Positions 1 to 7,909 are shown, numbered from the stretch's first letter. The stretch: 8,502 nucleotides of DNA from Thermoplasmatota archaeon (GCA_022848785.1 JAJISK010000041.1:1-8502); one strand, 5' to 3'. Translations and numbers: made by a program. Notes: generated by a model from the letters alone, not told the origin.

Positions 1-123
1 AGTGTCGTCTTCGAAATCTCACTTCTGGGCGACTTATCAGCCTCCTGACCATATTGACGAAGTAGCCTCGGAGCCTCCTCATCTTTGAGGAAGGGGATGG
101 GTGAAAGTACCTCCCGTAGAGGG

Positions 124-137
124 CTTACAGCTTACAG
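124..137 (+). repeat. Perfect tandem duplication of a 7-nt unit
   Basis: CTTACAG occurs twice back to back, ending 10 nt before the TATA-like box of the downstream nuclease gene. This is the position where archaeal activators or repressors often bind. A regulatory role is inference; the repeat itself is directly visible. Confidence 0.5.
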
Positions 138-147
138 TCCCCGATTC

Positions 148-154
148 TTTATAG
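148..154 (+). promoter_or_regulatory. Archaeal TATA box for the nuclease gene
   Basis: TTTATAG is centred about 25 nt before the GTG at 176. In archaea transcription starts about 25 nt downstream of this box, so the start site would fall at or next to the start codon, giving a leaderless mRNA. This agrees with the absence of a Shine-Dalgarno sequence. Confidence 0.6.
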
Positions 155-175
155 CGAGTCTCTCATGAACAATCA

Positions 176-736
176 GTGACAGAGTACTACTTCGACGTGG
201 AGACGGAAGGGGTGGATCCCCTCCAGGACAAGATCATCACGATCCAGTTCCAACAGCTGGAGGGCGGCGAGACCCGAGGCGACTTTACCGTGCTCGCGGA
301 GTGGGAATGGGGGGAGAGGGAGATCCTCCATGCAGTCAAGAAGAAGGGCCTTTTGGACGCGGGGTGGGACTTCGTCCCCGTGGGGAACCGATTGCGTTTC
401 GACCTCAATTTCGTGGTGGAACGGGCGGAGCGCCACAAGCTCATCACCTGGAAACCCGGGGAGGTGAAGTACTATCTTTTCGAGAAGCCCATGCTGGATC
501 TCGCTTCCGTCCTCGTCCTCATGAACCGGGGACGGTTCAAGGGCTCCAGCCTCACGGCCTTCACCGCGAAGAAGGAGTGGGGAAACGTGATCCGCACCCA
601 CTACCACAACGGAGAGTACGCGGAGATCCTCGAGTACGTCGAGAAGGAGAAGGAAGCCCTGCTCGAGCTCTACCGGGAGGTCCGATCCGTCCTCTCGACG
701 CTAGGAGACCGACGGAAGCAGCGCCTAGCCGAGTGA
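176..736 (+). CDS. RNase H-fold (DnaQ/YprB-like) 3'-5' exonuclease domain protein
   Basis: This is a 186-residue protein that resembles DEDD-superfamily exonucleases, which remove nucleotides from 3' ends using two metal ions. Exo I is clear as F-D7-x-E9-T near the N-terminus. A likely Exo II lies at residues 71-80 (GNRLRFD, D76). Exo III appears as Y154-VEK-E158, with Glu where Asp is usual. D108 in a hydrophobic helix may be a further conserved acidic position. The protein is essentially one catalytic domain with a short charged C-terminal tail. The GTG start is chosen because the frame closes upstream at a stop (152-154) and a TATA box sits about 25 nt before it. The acyl-CoA dehydrogenase follows within 15-42 nt on the same strand. 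The substrate (DNA or RNA) cannot be told. The fold assignment is fairly secure; activity is less so because of the Asp-to-Glu change. Confidence 0.72.
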   Translation: MTEYYFDVETEGVDPLQDKIITIQFQQLEGGETRGDFTVLAEWEWGEREILHAVKKKGLLDAGWDFVPVGNRLRFDLNFVVERAERHKLITWKPGEVKYYLFEKPMLDLASVLVLMNRGRFKGSSLTAFTAKKEWGNVIRTHYHNGEYAEILEYVEKEKEALLELYREVRSVLSTLGDRRKQRLAE

Positions 737-778
737 GCGGGCCAAACCTTCTTGGTCGCGGCCTCCATCGCTGCGGCG

Positions 779-1930
779 GTGACGCTAGAGCTCAAGGAGG
801 AACACGAGCTCATACGACAGGCCGTCCGAGCGTACTGCGAGGAGAAGGTGGCGCCGGTAGCCCGAGAGCTTGATGCCGCCTCTGAATTCCCCAAGGAGAC
901 CATCGCCGGGTTGGCGGAATTGGGCCTCCTGGGCCTCGTGGTACCGCCCGAGTACGGGGGAAACCTGGTTGACGCCCTCTCCCTGGCCATCGCAATCGAA
1001 GAGATCGCCCGGGTGGATGGCGCCCACGCGCTGAGCGTGGCCGCCCACAACGGGCTCTGCACGAGCCACCTCGTCATGGCCGCGTCAGAGGAACAGAAGG
1101 CCCGCTACCTGCCCCACCTGGCCGCAGGAGACTACATGGGCGCGTGGGCTCTGACCGAGTCAACGTCCGGATCCGACGCCTCTCGCATGCGAACCAGGGC
1201 GGTGAAGGACGAAGACGAGTGGGTCCTAAACGGAGGAAAGAGCCTCTGCACGAACGCCAACCACGCGGGGGTCCTCGTCGTGATGGCACGCACTGAGGGG
1301 GAGCGTGGCGCCCACGGGGTCAGCGCATTCGCGGTGGACCGAGGCACCCCCGGCCTCTCCATCGGGCCGGATGAAGACAAGCTTGGAGTCCGTGCCTCCT
1401 CCACCTCCCAGATAGACCTGGAGGACTGCCGGGTCCCGGAGGATCGCCTGGTGGGGAAGCTGCACGGTGCGTTCCCCGACGTCCTTCGCGTGCTGGATGG
1501 GGGGCGCATCGGCATTGGGGCCATGGCGGTCGGCCTGGCCCAGGGTGCCCTCGACGCGTCCCTCCGATACGCCCTTGATCGAGAGTCCTTCGGGCAGCCC
1601 ATCTACGATTTCCAGGCAATCCAGTTCATGCTTGCCGACATGGCCACCCAGCTCGAGGCGGCGCGCTTGCTCGTGTACCGGGCGGCCCACCGGAAGCAGG
1701 CGGGCCTTCCGTTCAAGAAGGAGGCGGCCATGGCGAAACTCTACGCCTCCGAAGCCGCGATGCGGATCACCACAAAAGCGGTCCAAATCCACGGGGGCTA
1801 CGGTTACATCAAAGACTTCCCCGTCGAGCGAATGTTCCGGGATGCCAAGCTGACGGAGATTGGGGAAGGGACGAGCGAGATTCAGCGGCTCGTGATTGCC
1901 CGGGAGATTCTCCGAGGCGGAGATCTCTAA
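779..1930 (+). CDS. Acyl-CoA dehydrogenase
   Basis: This flavoenzyme introduces an alpha,beta double bond into acyl-CoA thioesters using FAD and passes electrons to an electron-transfer flavoprotein. It acts in fatty-acid or branched-chain amino-acid breakdown in the cytoplasm. Numbering from the GTG at 779, the protein has 383 residues, normal for the family. The first family signature ([10 protein letters not shown]) is at about 124-133, the FAD-contacting DRESFGQP segment at about 267-274, and the second signature (QIHGGYGY...MFRD) at about 336-355. The catalytic-base Glu is at about 363 in GEGTSEIQR. An in-frame TTG at 752 would add nine mostly Ala residues. The GTG is preferred because [12 protein letters not shown] aligns with the usual N-terminus. 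Neither start has a clear Shine-Dalgarno or TATA box, so co-transcription with the upstream nuclease gene is likely. The exact chain-length or branched substrate cannot be read from sequence alone. Confidence 0.95.
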   Translation: MTLELKEEHELIRQAVRAYCEEKVAPVARELDAASEFPKETIAGLAELGLLGLVVPPEYGGNLVDALSLAIAIEEIARVDGAHALSVAAHNGLCTSHLVMAASEEQKARYLPHLAAGDYMGAWALTESTSGSDASRMRTRAVKDEDEWVLNGGKSLCTNANHAGVLVVMARTEGERGAHGVSAFAVDRGTPGLSIGPDEDKLGVRASSTSQIDLEDCRVPEDRLVGKLHGAFPDVLRVLDGGRIGIGAMAVGLAQGALDASLRYALDRESFGQPIYDFQAIQFMLADMATQLEAARLLVYRAAHRKQAGLPFKKEAAMAKLYASEAAMRITTKAVQIHGGYGYIKDFPVERMFRDAKLTEIGEGTSEIQRLVIAREILRGGDL

Positions 1931-1987
1931 TCACGGGATCGGCAGCTTGCTCAGGTCCGGGCTCTTCCTCGCCCCTCTGGCCAACTC

Positions 1988-1993
1988 TTTAAG
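1988..1993 (+). promoter_or_regulatory. TATA-like box for the DUF3179 gene
   Basis: TTTAAG lies about 28 nt before the ATG at 2019, in an 88-nt gap after the dehydrogenase gene. The spacing fits a nearly leaderless transcript. A purine-rich GGAGGAG at 1995-2001 could instead act as a Shine-Dalgarno for an in-frame TTG at 2010. Confidence 0.4.
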
Positions 1994-2018
1994 CGGAGGA
2001 GCTCGTAGTTTGAGGTGC

Positions 2019-3167
2019 ATGGCCAGGGCCACTCGGCTCGCCCCTCTCCTTCTCCTCCTCCCCGGCCTTGTCATGGCGACCCCCGCCTTGGCTAGCCACG
2101 TCGATCTCGACGAGCTGGTCTGGATTGCGCCCTGGGACGTGTTGGATACAATCACCGAGCCCCAGTTCAACGACGCCCCCTACGTGTTGCCCCAAGACGA
2201 AGTCGTGGGCCTGGCAATCGGGAACGAGTCCCACGCCTATCCGCTTAAGCTGATGAATTGGCACGAGGTGATCAACGACGTGGTGGACGGGGTGCCCGTC
2301 GTGGTCTCCTACTGTCCCCTCTGCGGCTCCGCCATCGCCAACGATCGGAACGTGAGTGGAACCGTCCTCACCTTCCGCACCTCGGGCCTCCTCTACCGGA
2401 ACAACAAGGTCATGTTCGACGTGGAGACCCAGAGCTTGTGGCCCCAGATTCTCGGGGAGGCCATCAACGGCACCTACCACGGCACGCGCCTCCGCTTCCT
2501 GCCGACCGCCCGGATGTCTTTCGGGGAGTGGAAGGCCCTTCACCCCGACACCAAGGTAGTGGGCCGACCGTGGGGGGAAGTCCTGTGCCCGGCCCCGTGC
2601 CCCGTGCCCGCTGGCTTCGAGGGGTACGGGGTCAACCCCTACGCCGAATTCCAGGCCGGCAACAACACCTATGCCCCTATCCTCTTCAATGACACACGGC
2701 TCCATCCCAAGACGTTCGTGGCAGGGGTGGAACGAGGGGAGGACGCGTGGGCCATCCCCCTCCCCCAGCTCCTGGACCGGCGGGCCGTCGTGGAGACGGT
2801 GGGGGGGATACCCCTCGTCGCGACGGTCGTCGTCGATCCCGACCGTCCTACGCTGCCCCCGAGCGTCCATGTGTATGACGCGGGGGGTCACGTCTTTGGG
2901 GTGGACCCGGTCCTCAACGAACTCATCGACGAGGAGGGGGGCCGCTACGCCATCGCGACGGGACGAGGGTCCGGCGGGGCGTTGGACCCGGTCCGCTTCT
3001 TCTACGGCTTCTGGTTCGCCTGGCACGATCTCCATCCCGAGACCCGCCTCTTCGGGGTGGAGGCTCGGCCCGGGGTGGATTTGGCCCTGCCGCTGGTGGT
3101 CGGAGGGACGATCGGCATCGGGGTCCTCGTGACGCTGCTTGTGATCCGACGGTTTCGCAGGCGGTGA
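2019..3167 (+). CDS. DUF3179 domain-containing protein, exported and membrane-anchored
   Basis: This 382-residue protein matches the DUF3179 pattern. It has YPLKLMNWHEVIND (74-87), then VVVSYCPLCGSA with a C99-x2-C102 pair, then SGLLYRNNKVMFD (122-134), SLWPQILGEAINGT (139-152) and EWKALHPDTKVVG (170-182). Function is not established for this family; the CPLC motif suggests thiol or metal chemistry, as an inference. Residues 1-26 look like a signal peptide (Arg residues, Leu-rich core, ALA-S cleavage site). Residues about 354-376 form one hydrophobic segment followed by an Arg-rich tail, so the bulk should sit outside the cell with a C-terminal anchor. A second HPET motif near 339-342 echoes HPDT at 175-178 and suggests an internal repeat. 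C190 and C194 form an extra pair. The ATG at 2019 is chosen because it puts the signal peptide at the N-terminus; an upstream ATG at 1896 would overlap the dehydrogenase gene. Confidence 0.85.
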   Translation: MARATRLAPLLLLLPGLVMATPALASHVDLDELVWIAPWDVLDTITEPQFNDAPYVLPQDEVVGLAIGNESHAYPLKLMNWHEVINDVVDGVPVVVSYCPLCGSAIANDRNVSGTVLTFRTSGLLYRNNKVMFDVETQSLWPQILGEAINGTYHGTRLRFLPTARMSFGEWKALHPDTKVVGRPWGEVLCPAPCPVPAGFEGYGVNPYAEFQAGNNTYAPILFNDTRLHPKTFVAGVERGEDAWAIPLPQLLDRRAVVETVGGIPLVATVVVDPDRPTLPPSVHVYDAGGHVFGVDPVLNELIDEEGGRYAIATGRGSGGALDPVRFFYGFWFAWHDLHPETRLFGVEARPGVDLALPLVVGGTIGIGVLVTLLVIRRFRRR

Positions 3168-3174
3168 GGGAACG

Positions 3175-3181
3175 TAGATAT
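3175..3181 (+). promoter_or_regulatory. TATA-like box for the SWIM-domain gene
   Basis: TAGATAT is centred 27 nt before the ATG at 3205, just after the stop of the DUF3179 gene. The spacing predicts transcription starting at or next to the start codon. No Shine-Dalgarno is seen, which agrees with leaderless translation. Confidence 0.45.
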
Positions 3182-3204
3182 GGCGTCCCTCCCTCTCCTC
3201 TCGG

Positions 3205-3825
3205 ATGCCCGTGGGGAGGGTACCAGAGCGCAAGCCGGATGGGCGGGAAGGACCGCGGGAGGACCATCCCAAGGATCCGAAACACTACGCGGACCCGGCG
3301 AACTGGAAGTACCCGGTCCACACCCCCTTTCACACCCGGGCCGCCCGCCGGTACTTCGATCAGCCGGAGAACCGGGCGAAGTACACGGAGGAGGAACAGG
3401 CATACATCGACTGGCGCATCGGCCAGGCCTTGCGCCGCTTCGGGGTGGTGGAAGGCCGCTCTTTTGAGGACCGGGTGATCCCTTTCGACAAGGACCTGGA
3501 GGAGATGACCCTCCGAGACCTGCTGGTCTTCTTCCTGGGCGAGGACCGCCTGAAACGGGCCCTGGCCATCGGCGAGGTGGCGGTGGACCGGTCGGACGGG
3601 GTGCTGCAGGGACAAGTGAAGCGGTACCCCGTCCGGGTCGACCTCGCGGACAAGCGCATCGCTCACACATGTCCCGACTGGGAGCGGCGCTCCGGTGGGG
3701 GCCTCTTCTGCAAGCACGTGGGAGCCGTTTTCCTGAAACTCTCGGAGGCCGAGGCCGTCCAGATTCTCCGCCAGCTCATCCCGGATCGCGAGAAGTGGAT
3801 CTTCCAGCTCGGGGAGTCTCAGTAA
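3205..3825 (+). CDS. SWIM-type zinc-binding domain protein
   Basis: This 206-residue protein has a C-terminal region (about 143-180) that reads like a SWIM domain: a short beta segment (VRVDLADKRIAH), then H154-x-C156-PDW, a Gly-rich loop, and C169-x-H171 followed by a hydrophobic helix. SWIM domains bind zinc through CxC...CxH and take part in DNA or protein contacts. Here the first Cys is replaced by His, leaving a plausible HxC-x12-CxH ligand set. The N-terminal part (about 28-80, NWKYPVHTPFHTRAARRYF...ENRAKY) is conserved-looking and resembles a short domain seen in phage and microbial proteins of unknown role, possibly DUF6582; this is from memory and unverified. Residues 1-25 are charged and probably disordered. 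The start rests on the TATA box 27 nt upstream. The stop codon overlaps the end of the convergent TPR gene. The biological role is unknown. Confidence 0.75.
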   Translation: MPVGRVPERKPDGREGPREDHPKDPKHYADPANWKYPVHTPFHTRAARRYFDQPENRAKYTEEEQAYIDWRIGQALRRFGVVEGRSFEDRVIPFDKDLEEMTLRDLLVFFLGEDRLKRALAIGEVAVDRSDGVLQGQVKRYPVRVDLADKRIAHTCPDWERRSGGGLFCKHVGAVFLKLSEAEAVQILRQLIPDREKWIFQLGESQ

Positions 3826-6800
3826 CCACCAGGGCCACCGGCGTCCTCGTCTCCGCGACGCATCATCTGGCTCGGCGTGGCCGAGACGGGGTGGCGGCAG
3901 ATGGGGCATCGGCCTCCCACGATGCAGGCGCTGCAGAGGTACTGCCCGCAGAGGTGCTGGTAGAGCCCTTCCGTGCCGTGCTTTCGACAGCGGTTGCCAG
4001 ACGGCGGAACGGTGGCGCGTGCCGTCCTGCCCGCGCGCTGAGAAGGCGCCGCCTCGAAATGCTGTAGGGCGAGCTCCACCATCTTCGCCTTGTGCGCCCC
4101 CACGCCAAGCTCTCGGGCGAGGATGAGGGTCTCGCGGTCCTGATCCGGAAGCTCCATGGCGATCTTCATGAGACGTTCCAGCCCGGGGGTGTCCTCCTGG
4201 GGAAGGTCCGTATCGACCACCCCTTGGATGTAGTCGAGTACCCGCCGCGCCTCGACAGGAGGCATCTCCGGAATGGCGTGAACCACCTCGGATAGCCGGG
4301 GGAGACCCGTCCCTTCGTGACGGACAAGCACGTCCCGAGAGCGGGTTTCGAGGGTGCGGACCTCTCCCTCATCGAGGGACAAGATGTCCAGGGGAGAGGG
4401 CTCGTTTACGTAGCGCAAGACGTCGGGGAGCAGCTCCACGGGCACGTTGCAGTAGCGGAAAGCCTCCTCCTTCGTCGCGGACCGCCCGCGGGTAAGTTCG
4501 AACTGCAGGACCCGGAAGGCATGGCCTTCTACGAGGTGGGCATATCTCCGCTCTTCCACCTCCTCCCGGCCCCGGGCCGCCTGACTGCTTGCCGGGTTGA
4601 GGGCCAAGGCCCGGTCGTATGCCTCGCGGGCTTCGTCGAAGCGGTCGACTTCCGCGTAAGCACGTCCGAGATCCGTAAGGACTTCCTCGTCCTCTGCCCC
4701 GAGATCGTCCGCCGCCCGAAAGGACTCGAGGGCGTCGCGCCAACGTGCCTGCTGGGCGTAGAGGCGCCCCCTTCCTTTCCAAAGTTCCGGGTCGCGGGCG
4801 TCTGCCTCGAGGGCCCGGTCGTAGCACGCGACCGCCCCCACCCCATCGCCCTGCTGCTCATAGAGGGCGGACAGGTGAATCCACGTGGCCGTGGGGACGG
4901 GGGCAACCCCCGACGCGGTTGCGAGGACCTCCCAGGCTTCGTCCCAGCGTCGGAGGCCGCCGAGGGCTTCCGCGAGAAGGAGGGTGGCTTGGGGTCCCCG
5001 GGATTGGGAGGAGGACGGGGAAGCGAGCAATTCGAGGGCCTCCCCGTGGTGACCCTCCCGGATGAGGAGGGCGGCGAGGGTGTCGGTCACGACGGGATCG
5101 AGGTGATCCTCGGGCACTGCGCTCCGGAGGAGCTTGATGCCTTCCTCCGCGCGGTCCAGCTCGCCCAGGACACGCCCCTTGGCCGCCAGGGACTCGGGAT
5201 CCCCTCCGCCGTAGTGAAGGGCTTGATTGACGGCCTGTAGGGCCTCCTCCCAACGCCCCGCTTCGGACAGGATGCGGGCCTTCCAAAGGGAGGTCTGGAC
5301 ATTCGCCGGGCTGTGAGCTTCAAGTTCCGCCACATCGTGAAACGCCCTCTCGAACTCGCCGCTCTGGGCGAAGCTCAGAGCCCTCCCCCGAACGGCCTCC
5401 TCCATGCCTGGCTGCAAGGCGAGGGCCGCGTCGAAGGCGCGGATGGCGGCTTCATGGTTTCCGAGGGCTGCCAGGGCCTCCGCACGGGAGAGGGCGGCTC
5501 GCTCGTTTCGACGATCCAACGCCAACGCCTCGTCGCTGAGGCGCAAAGCTCCCTCCGCGTCCCCCAACTCGAGCAACATGACCGCCTCGTCCACCTTCGG
5601 GGTGGGGTCCTGCGGCATGAGTTTGACGGCTTCGGACCAGCTCAGGCGGGACTCCGTCGTGAGTCCCAGAGACCGAGCCAAGCGGGCCCGCAACATCCAC
5701 CCCTCCGCCTCGGTGGGCTGGCTCCCCGTGAGGGCGACGGCCGCCTCGAGGGCTTCGGTAAACTCCCCCAGATTTCCGAGGCAACGAATCCGGACGAGGA
5801 GCAAGTCGCGTTGGTAGGCTGGATCCCCCGAAGCTTTCTCCAGGACCCGAAGTCCCCCTCGTGGGTCGTCCAGTTCGAGGAGGCACTCGGCCAGCCCCAG
5901 AGTCGCACGATCCAACGAGGCCTCGGCCTCGAGGGCCTGCTCGTAGGAGTAGAGGGCTTCACGGACCCGTCGGGACTCCTGGAGGCAGAGCCCTCGAGCC
6001 GTCCACCAGAGACCCTCACCGCCGTCGGCCACCGCTCTGTCGAACGCCTGGAGCGCCTCTTCGGGCTGTTCCATCGCCCGGAAGCAGAGACCCTGGTGGT
6101 ACCAGCTCTCCGGATCATCGCCCATTTCGGCCGCATGGGCGTACGCCGTGGCGCTCCCTTGGAAGTCCTTGAGCGCGAAGAGGGCGCGGGCGCGGCCCTT
6201 CCAGGCGACGGCGCTGGCGGGTTCGGCTGCCAGCACCTCGTCGTACAAGCGGTAGGCCTCGCCCGGCCGTCCGTCCTCGTGGAGCAGCTCCGCCTTTTTC
6301 AGACGCAAGTCCACGTTCCCCGGGACGGCCTTGAGCCCCCGTTCGCAGACGCCGATCGCACGGCGTGTCTTTCCCTGGGTGGCGGCGAGGGAGGCCATTT
6401 CCAGGTAGACCTCCACCGCACCGGGCGTCAACCGGAGGATGGCGCTGCAGCAACGGAAGAGTTCCTTGGGGTCGTCGCGCTGGTGCAGAATCTCCCGTTT
6501 GACTTGGAGAAACTCGAGGCCGCCGTAAAGGCGGATGCCCCGGTTGAGGACCTTGAGCGCTTCGGTGTCCCGATCCAAGCCCTGGAGGGCAAGGGCGAGA
6601 CATCGGAGTCCGGCTCGGTCGTCCGGATGCCCGCGAAGGGTGGTCTCCGCCGCCCGATGGGCAAGTTCCCACGTCTCCATGCGTAGCGCCAGCTCCCCCG
6701 CCTTGCGGAGCGAGGCGCCATCCGAGCCGGCCGCCAGCGCCTCCGACAGGATCGCCTCGGCCTTCCCGGTCTCGCCGGTCTCGAGCCAGCTCCGGGCGAC

Positions 6801-7853
6801 GTCGAGACGGAGGTCCGGACGACCGGAGCTGGCCTTCTCAAGGCGGCCCGTAACGAGACGATACTCCTCCCATTGTTCCAAGGCGGCGAGGGCCTCCCTC
6901 CACCCTGTGAGGTAGTTGACGTCATCCCCACCCACCTCGGTGGCGGACCGGTAGCATTCCGAGGCTTCGTCGTCCCGACCCGCCTTGTGTAGGAGGGCCC
7001 CCAGGAGCACGACGACGTCGATCTGCCGCGGGTCGTAGCGTAGGCTTACTTGAAGGGACCGGATGGCCTCTCCCTCCTCCCCGCGCCCCGCTTCCACACG
7101 CGCCTTCATTTCCCAGACGGACGCGCGCGTCGATTCGATGGAAAGGGATTCCTGAAGTGCTTCGAAGGCCGCGTCGACGTTCCCCTCTGCTAGGAAGATG
7201 CGGGCCCGCCCCTCCAACGCGTCCACACACCGGGGATCCTCGTCAAGGGCGTCCTGATAGGACTTCAGGGCAGCCCGCGCGTCGCCCTCGTCTTCCAGCC
7301 GACTCCCCCGGACCGCGGAAAGGCGAGCCCCTGGTCCTCGTATGTCCGCAACTTCCACCAGCGCCTCACGCCACGCCACGCCTCCCTTCGCCACGTCCCA
7401 AAGCTCCTCCAAGGCCTCCTCGTCGCGATGCAGCCGGCGAAGGACATCGGCTTTCAAGAGGTGCAGGGAGTCGGTCCCCGGAAGCTGGGCGAGGCCCTCC
7501 TCGCAAGCGCCCAGCGCGTCCTCCTCTTTCCGGGCCGCGAGCAGAGTTCGGATCAGGGCGCCATACGCTCTGGGATTCTTGGGGTCGTGTTTCAGGTAGG
7601 CCCGGAGCAAGTTGGCGATCTTCACAGAGCCATCGAGGGCTGCCGCCACCTCGGCAGCCTGGAGTATCAGCTTAAGGATGCTTGGATCAGACACGTCCAG
7701 GGAGTCTGGAAACTGATCCAAGGCCGATCGCAGGGCATCGCGGGCCGGGTCCCGCTCTTCCCTGTTTAAGTGGCGGGCTGCTCGTTTCAGGCCCGTCCGG
7801 ATTTTGGAGCGAGAGAGCCCTCTGGACGTCGAATCGTCGGACACCATTCCCAT
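3819..7853 (-). CDS. Giant TPR-repeat protein with C-terminal zinc-binding module
   Basis: This 1344-residue soluble protein has no signal peptide or membrane segment. Residues about 20-1103 are near-continuous tetratricopeptide repeats, about 30 copies by eye, with recurring A-x-x-A-Y/F-x-x-A-L and L-x-P spacing; examples are DEAREAYDRALALNP near the end and PEEALQAFDRAV in the middle. TPR arrays form superhelical scaffolds for binding other proteins. Residues about 1104-1265 are helical but not TPR. Residues 1289-1321 carry C-x2-H, C-x4-C-x2-C and C-x2-C-R-H (ending CPICRHP), a RING/B-box-like or treble-clef zinc-binding cluster. The ATG at 7853 is used; a second in-frame ATG at 7847 is equally possible, and neither has a well-spaced Shine-Dalgarno. 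The gene is read toward the SWIM gene and overlaps its stop by 7 bp. Partners are unknown. Long open frames on the opposite strand are by-products of GC-rich codons. Confidence 0.93.
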   Translation of the reverse strand: MGMVSDDSTSRGLSRSKIRTGLKRAARHLNREERDPARDALRSALDQFPDSLDVSDPSILKLILQAAEVAAALDGSVKIANLLRAYLKHDPKNPRAYGALIRTLLAARKEEDALGACEEGLAQLPGTDSLHLLKADVLRRLHRDEEALEELWDVAKGGVAWREALVEVADIRGPGARLSAVRGSRLEDEGDARAALKSYQDALDEDPRCVDALEGRARIFLAEGNVDAAFEALQESLSIESTRASVWEMKARVEAGRGEEGEAIRSLQVSLRYDPRQIDVVVLLGALLHKAGRDDEASECYRSATEVGGDDVNYLTGWREALAALEQWEEYRLVTGRLEKASSGRPDLRLDVARSWLETGETGKAEAILSEALAAGSDGASLRKAGELALRMETWELAHRAAETTLRGHPDDRAGLRCLALALQGLDRDTEALKVLNRGIRLYGGLEFLQVKREILHQRDDPKELFRCCSAILRLTPGAVEVYLEMASLAATQGKTRRAIGVCERGLKAVPGNVDLRLKKAELLHEDGRPGEAYRLYDEVLAAEPASAVAWKGRARALFALKDFQGSATAYAHAAEMGDDPESWYHQGLCFRAMEQPEEALQAFDRAVADGGEGLWWTARGLCLQESRRVREALYSYEQALEAEASLDRATLGLAECLLELDDPRGGLRVLEKASGDPAYQRDLLLVRIRCLGNLGEFTEALEAAVALTGSQPTEAEGWMLRARLARSLGLTTESRLSWSEAVKLMPQDPTPKVDEAVMLLELGDAEGALRLSDEALALDRRNERAALSRAEALAALGNHEAAIRAFDAALALQPGMEEAVRGRALSFAQSGEFERAFHDVAELEAHSPANVQTSLWKARILSEAGRWEEALQAVNQALHYGGGDPESLAAKGRVLGELDRAEEGIKLLRSAVPEDHLDPVVTDTLAALLIREGHHGEALELLASPSSSQSRGPQATLLLAEALGGLRRWDEAWEVLATASGVAPVPTATWIHLSALYEQQGDGVGAVACYDRALEADARDPELWKGRGRLYAQQARWRDALESFRAADDLGAEDEEVLTDLGRAYAEVDRFDEAREAYDRALALNPASSQAARGREEVEERRYAHLVEGHAFRVLQFELTRGRSATKEEAFRYCNVPVELLPDVLRYVNEPSPLDILSLDEGEVRTLETRSRDVLVRHEGTGLPRLSEVVHAIPEMPPVEARRVLDYIQGVVDTDLPQEDTPGLERLMKIAMELPDQDRETLILARELGVGAHKAKMVELALQHFEAAPSQRAGRTARATVPPSGNRCRKHGTEGLYQHLCGQYLCSACIVGGRCPICRHPVSATPSQMMRRGDEDAGGPGGY

Positions 7854-7882
7854 CCCTTCCGGCGGCCGTATCTGGGCTTTCG

Positions 7883-7890
7883 CTATTTGA
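7883..7890 (-). promoter_or_regulatory. Possible TATA box for the TPR gene
   Basis: On the minus strand TCAAATAG lies 30-37 nt before the ATG at 7853, which would give a leader of a few nucleotides. The match to the archaeal consensus is modest, but this is the most AT-rich stretch in the spacer. Confidence 0.35.
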
Positions 7891-7909
7891 GCCTTACTGA
7901 GCCCAACGA

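Larger units (their letters stand above)
1..175. other. Intergenic leader region upstream of the nuclease gene
   Basis: No convincing coding sequence is visible here, and the base composition is less GC-rich than the genes that follow. It holds a 6-bp hairpin (76-91, loop TCTT), a G-rich 16-nt motif at 93-108 that recurs at 8318-8333, a perfect tandem repeat CTTACAG x2 (124-137), and a TATA-like box (148-154). On the minus strand an ATG at 82 opens a 27-codon arginine-rich frame that runs off the window edge. Its codon use is weak, so it is not called as a gene. Confidence 0.5.

Noticed and set aside
1..82. Minus-strand ATG at 82 opening an Arg-rich frame to the window edge
   Set aside because: There are only 27 codons, a mixed third-base composition unlike the neighbouring genes, and no TATA box at the right distance. 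More sequence to the left would decide.
93..140. Resemblance to RNase P RNA segments (GGGTGAAAG and GGGCTTACAG)
   Set aside because: The characteristic bases following these cores in RNase P RNA are missing and no P4 or surrounding helices could be assembled. A covariance-model search would settle it.
165..179. Four-codon upstream ORF (ATG at 165) overlapping the nuclease GTG
   Set aside because: The TATA box predicts transcription starting near 176, after this ATG, so it would not be in the mRNA.
1896..2018. Upstream ATG extension of the DUF3179 protein
   Set aside because: It would overlap the dehydrogenase gene and place 41 residues before an otherwise good signal peptide.
1989..3272. 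427-codon open frame on the minus strand across the DUF3179 gene
   Set aside because: The plus-strand frame matches a known family with a signal peptide and anchor. The minus frame shows no domain and is His/Gly/Pro-rich as expected for an antisense frame.
4317..6686. Long open frames (307 and 457 codons) on the plus strand opposite the TPR gene
   Set aside because: They are shadows of a long GC-rich gene. Their products have no recognisable domain, while the minus-strand frame gives clear TPRs throughout.
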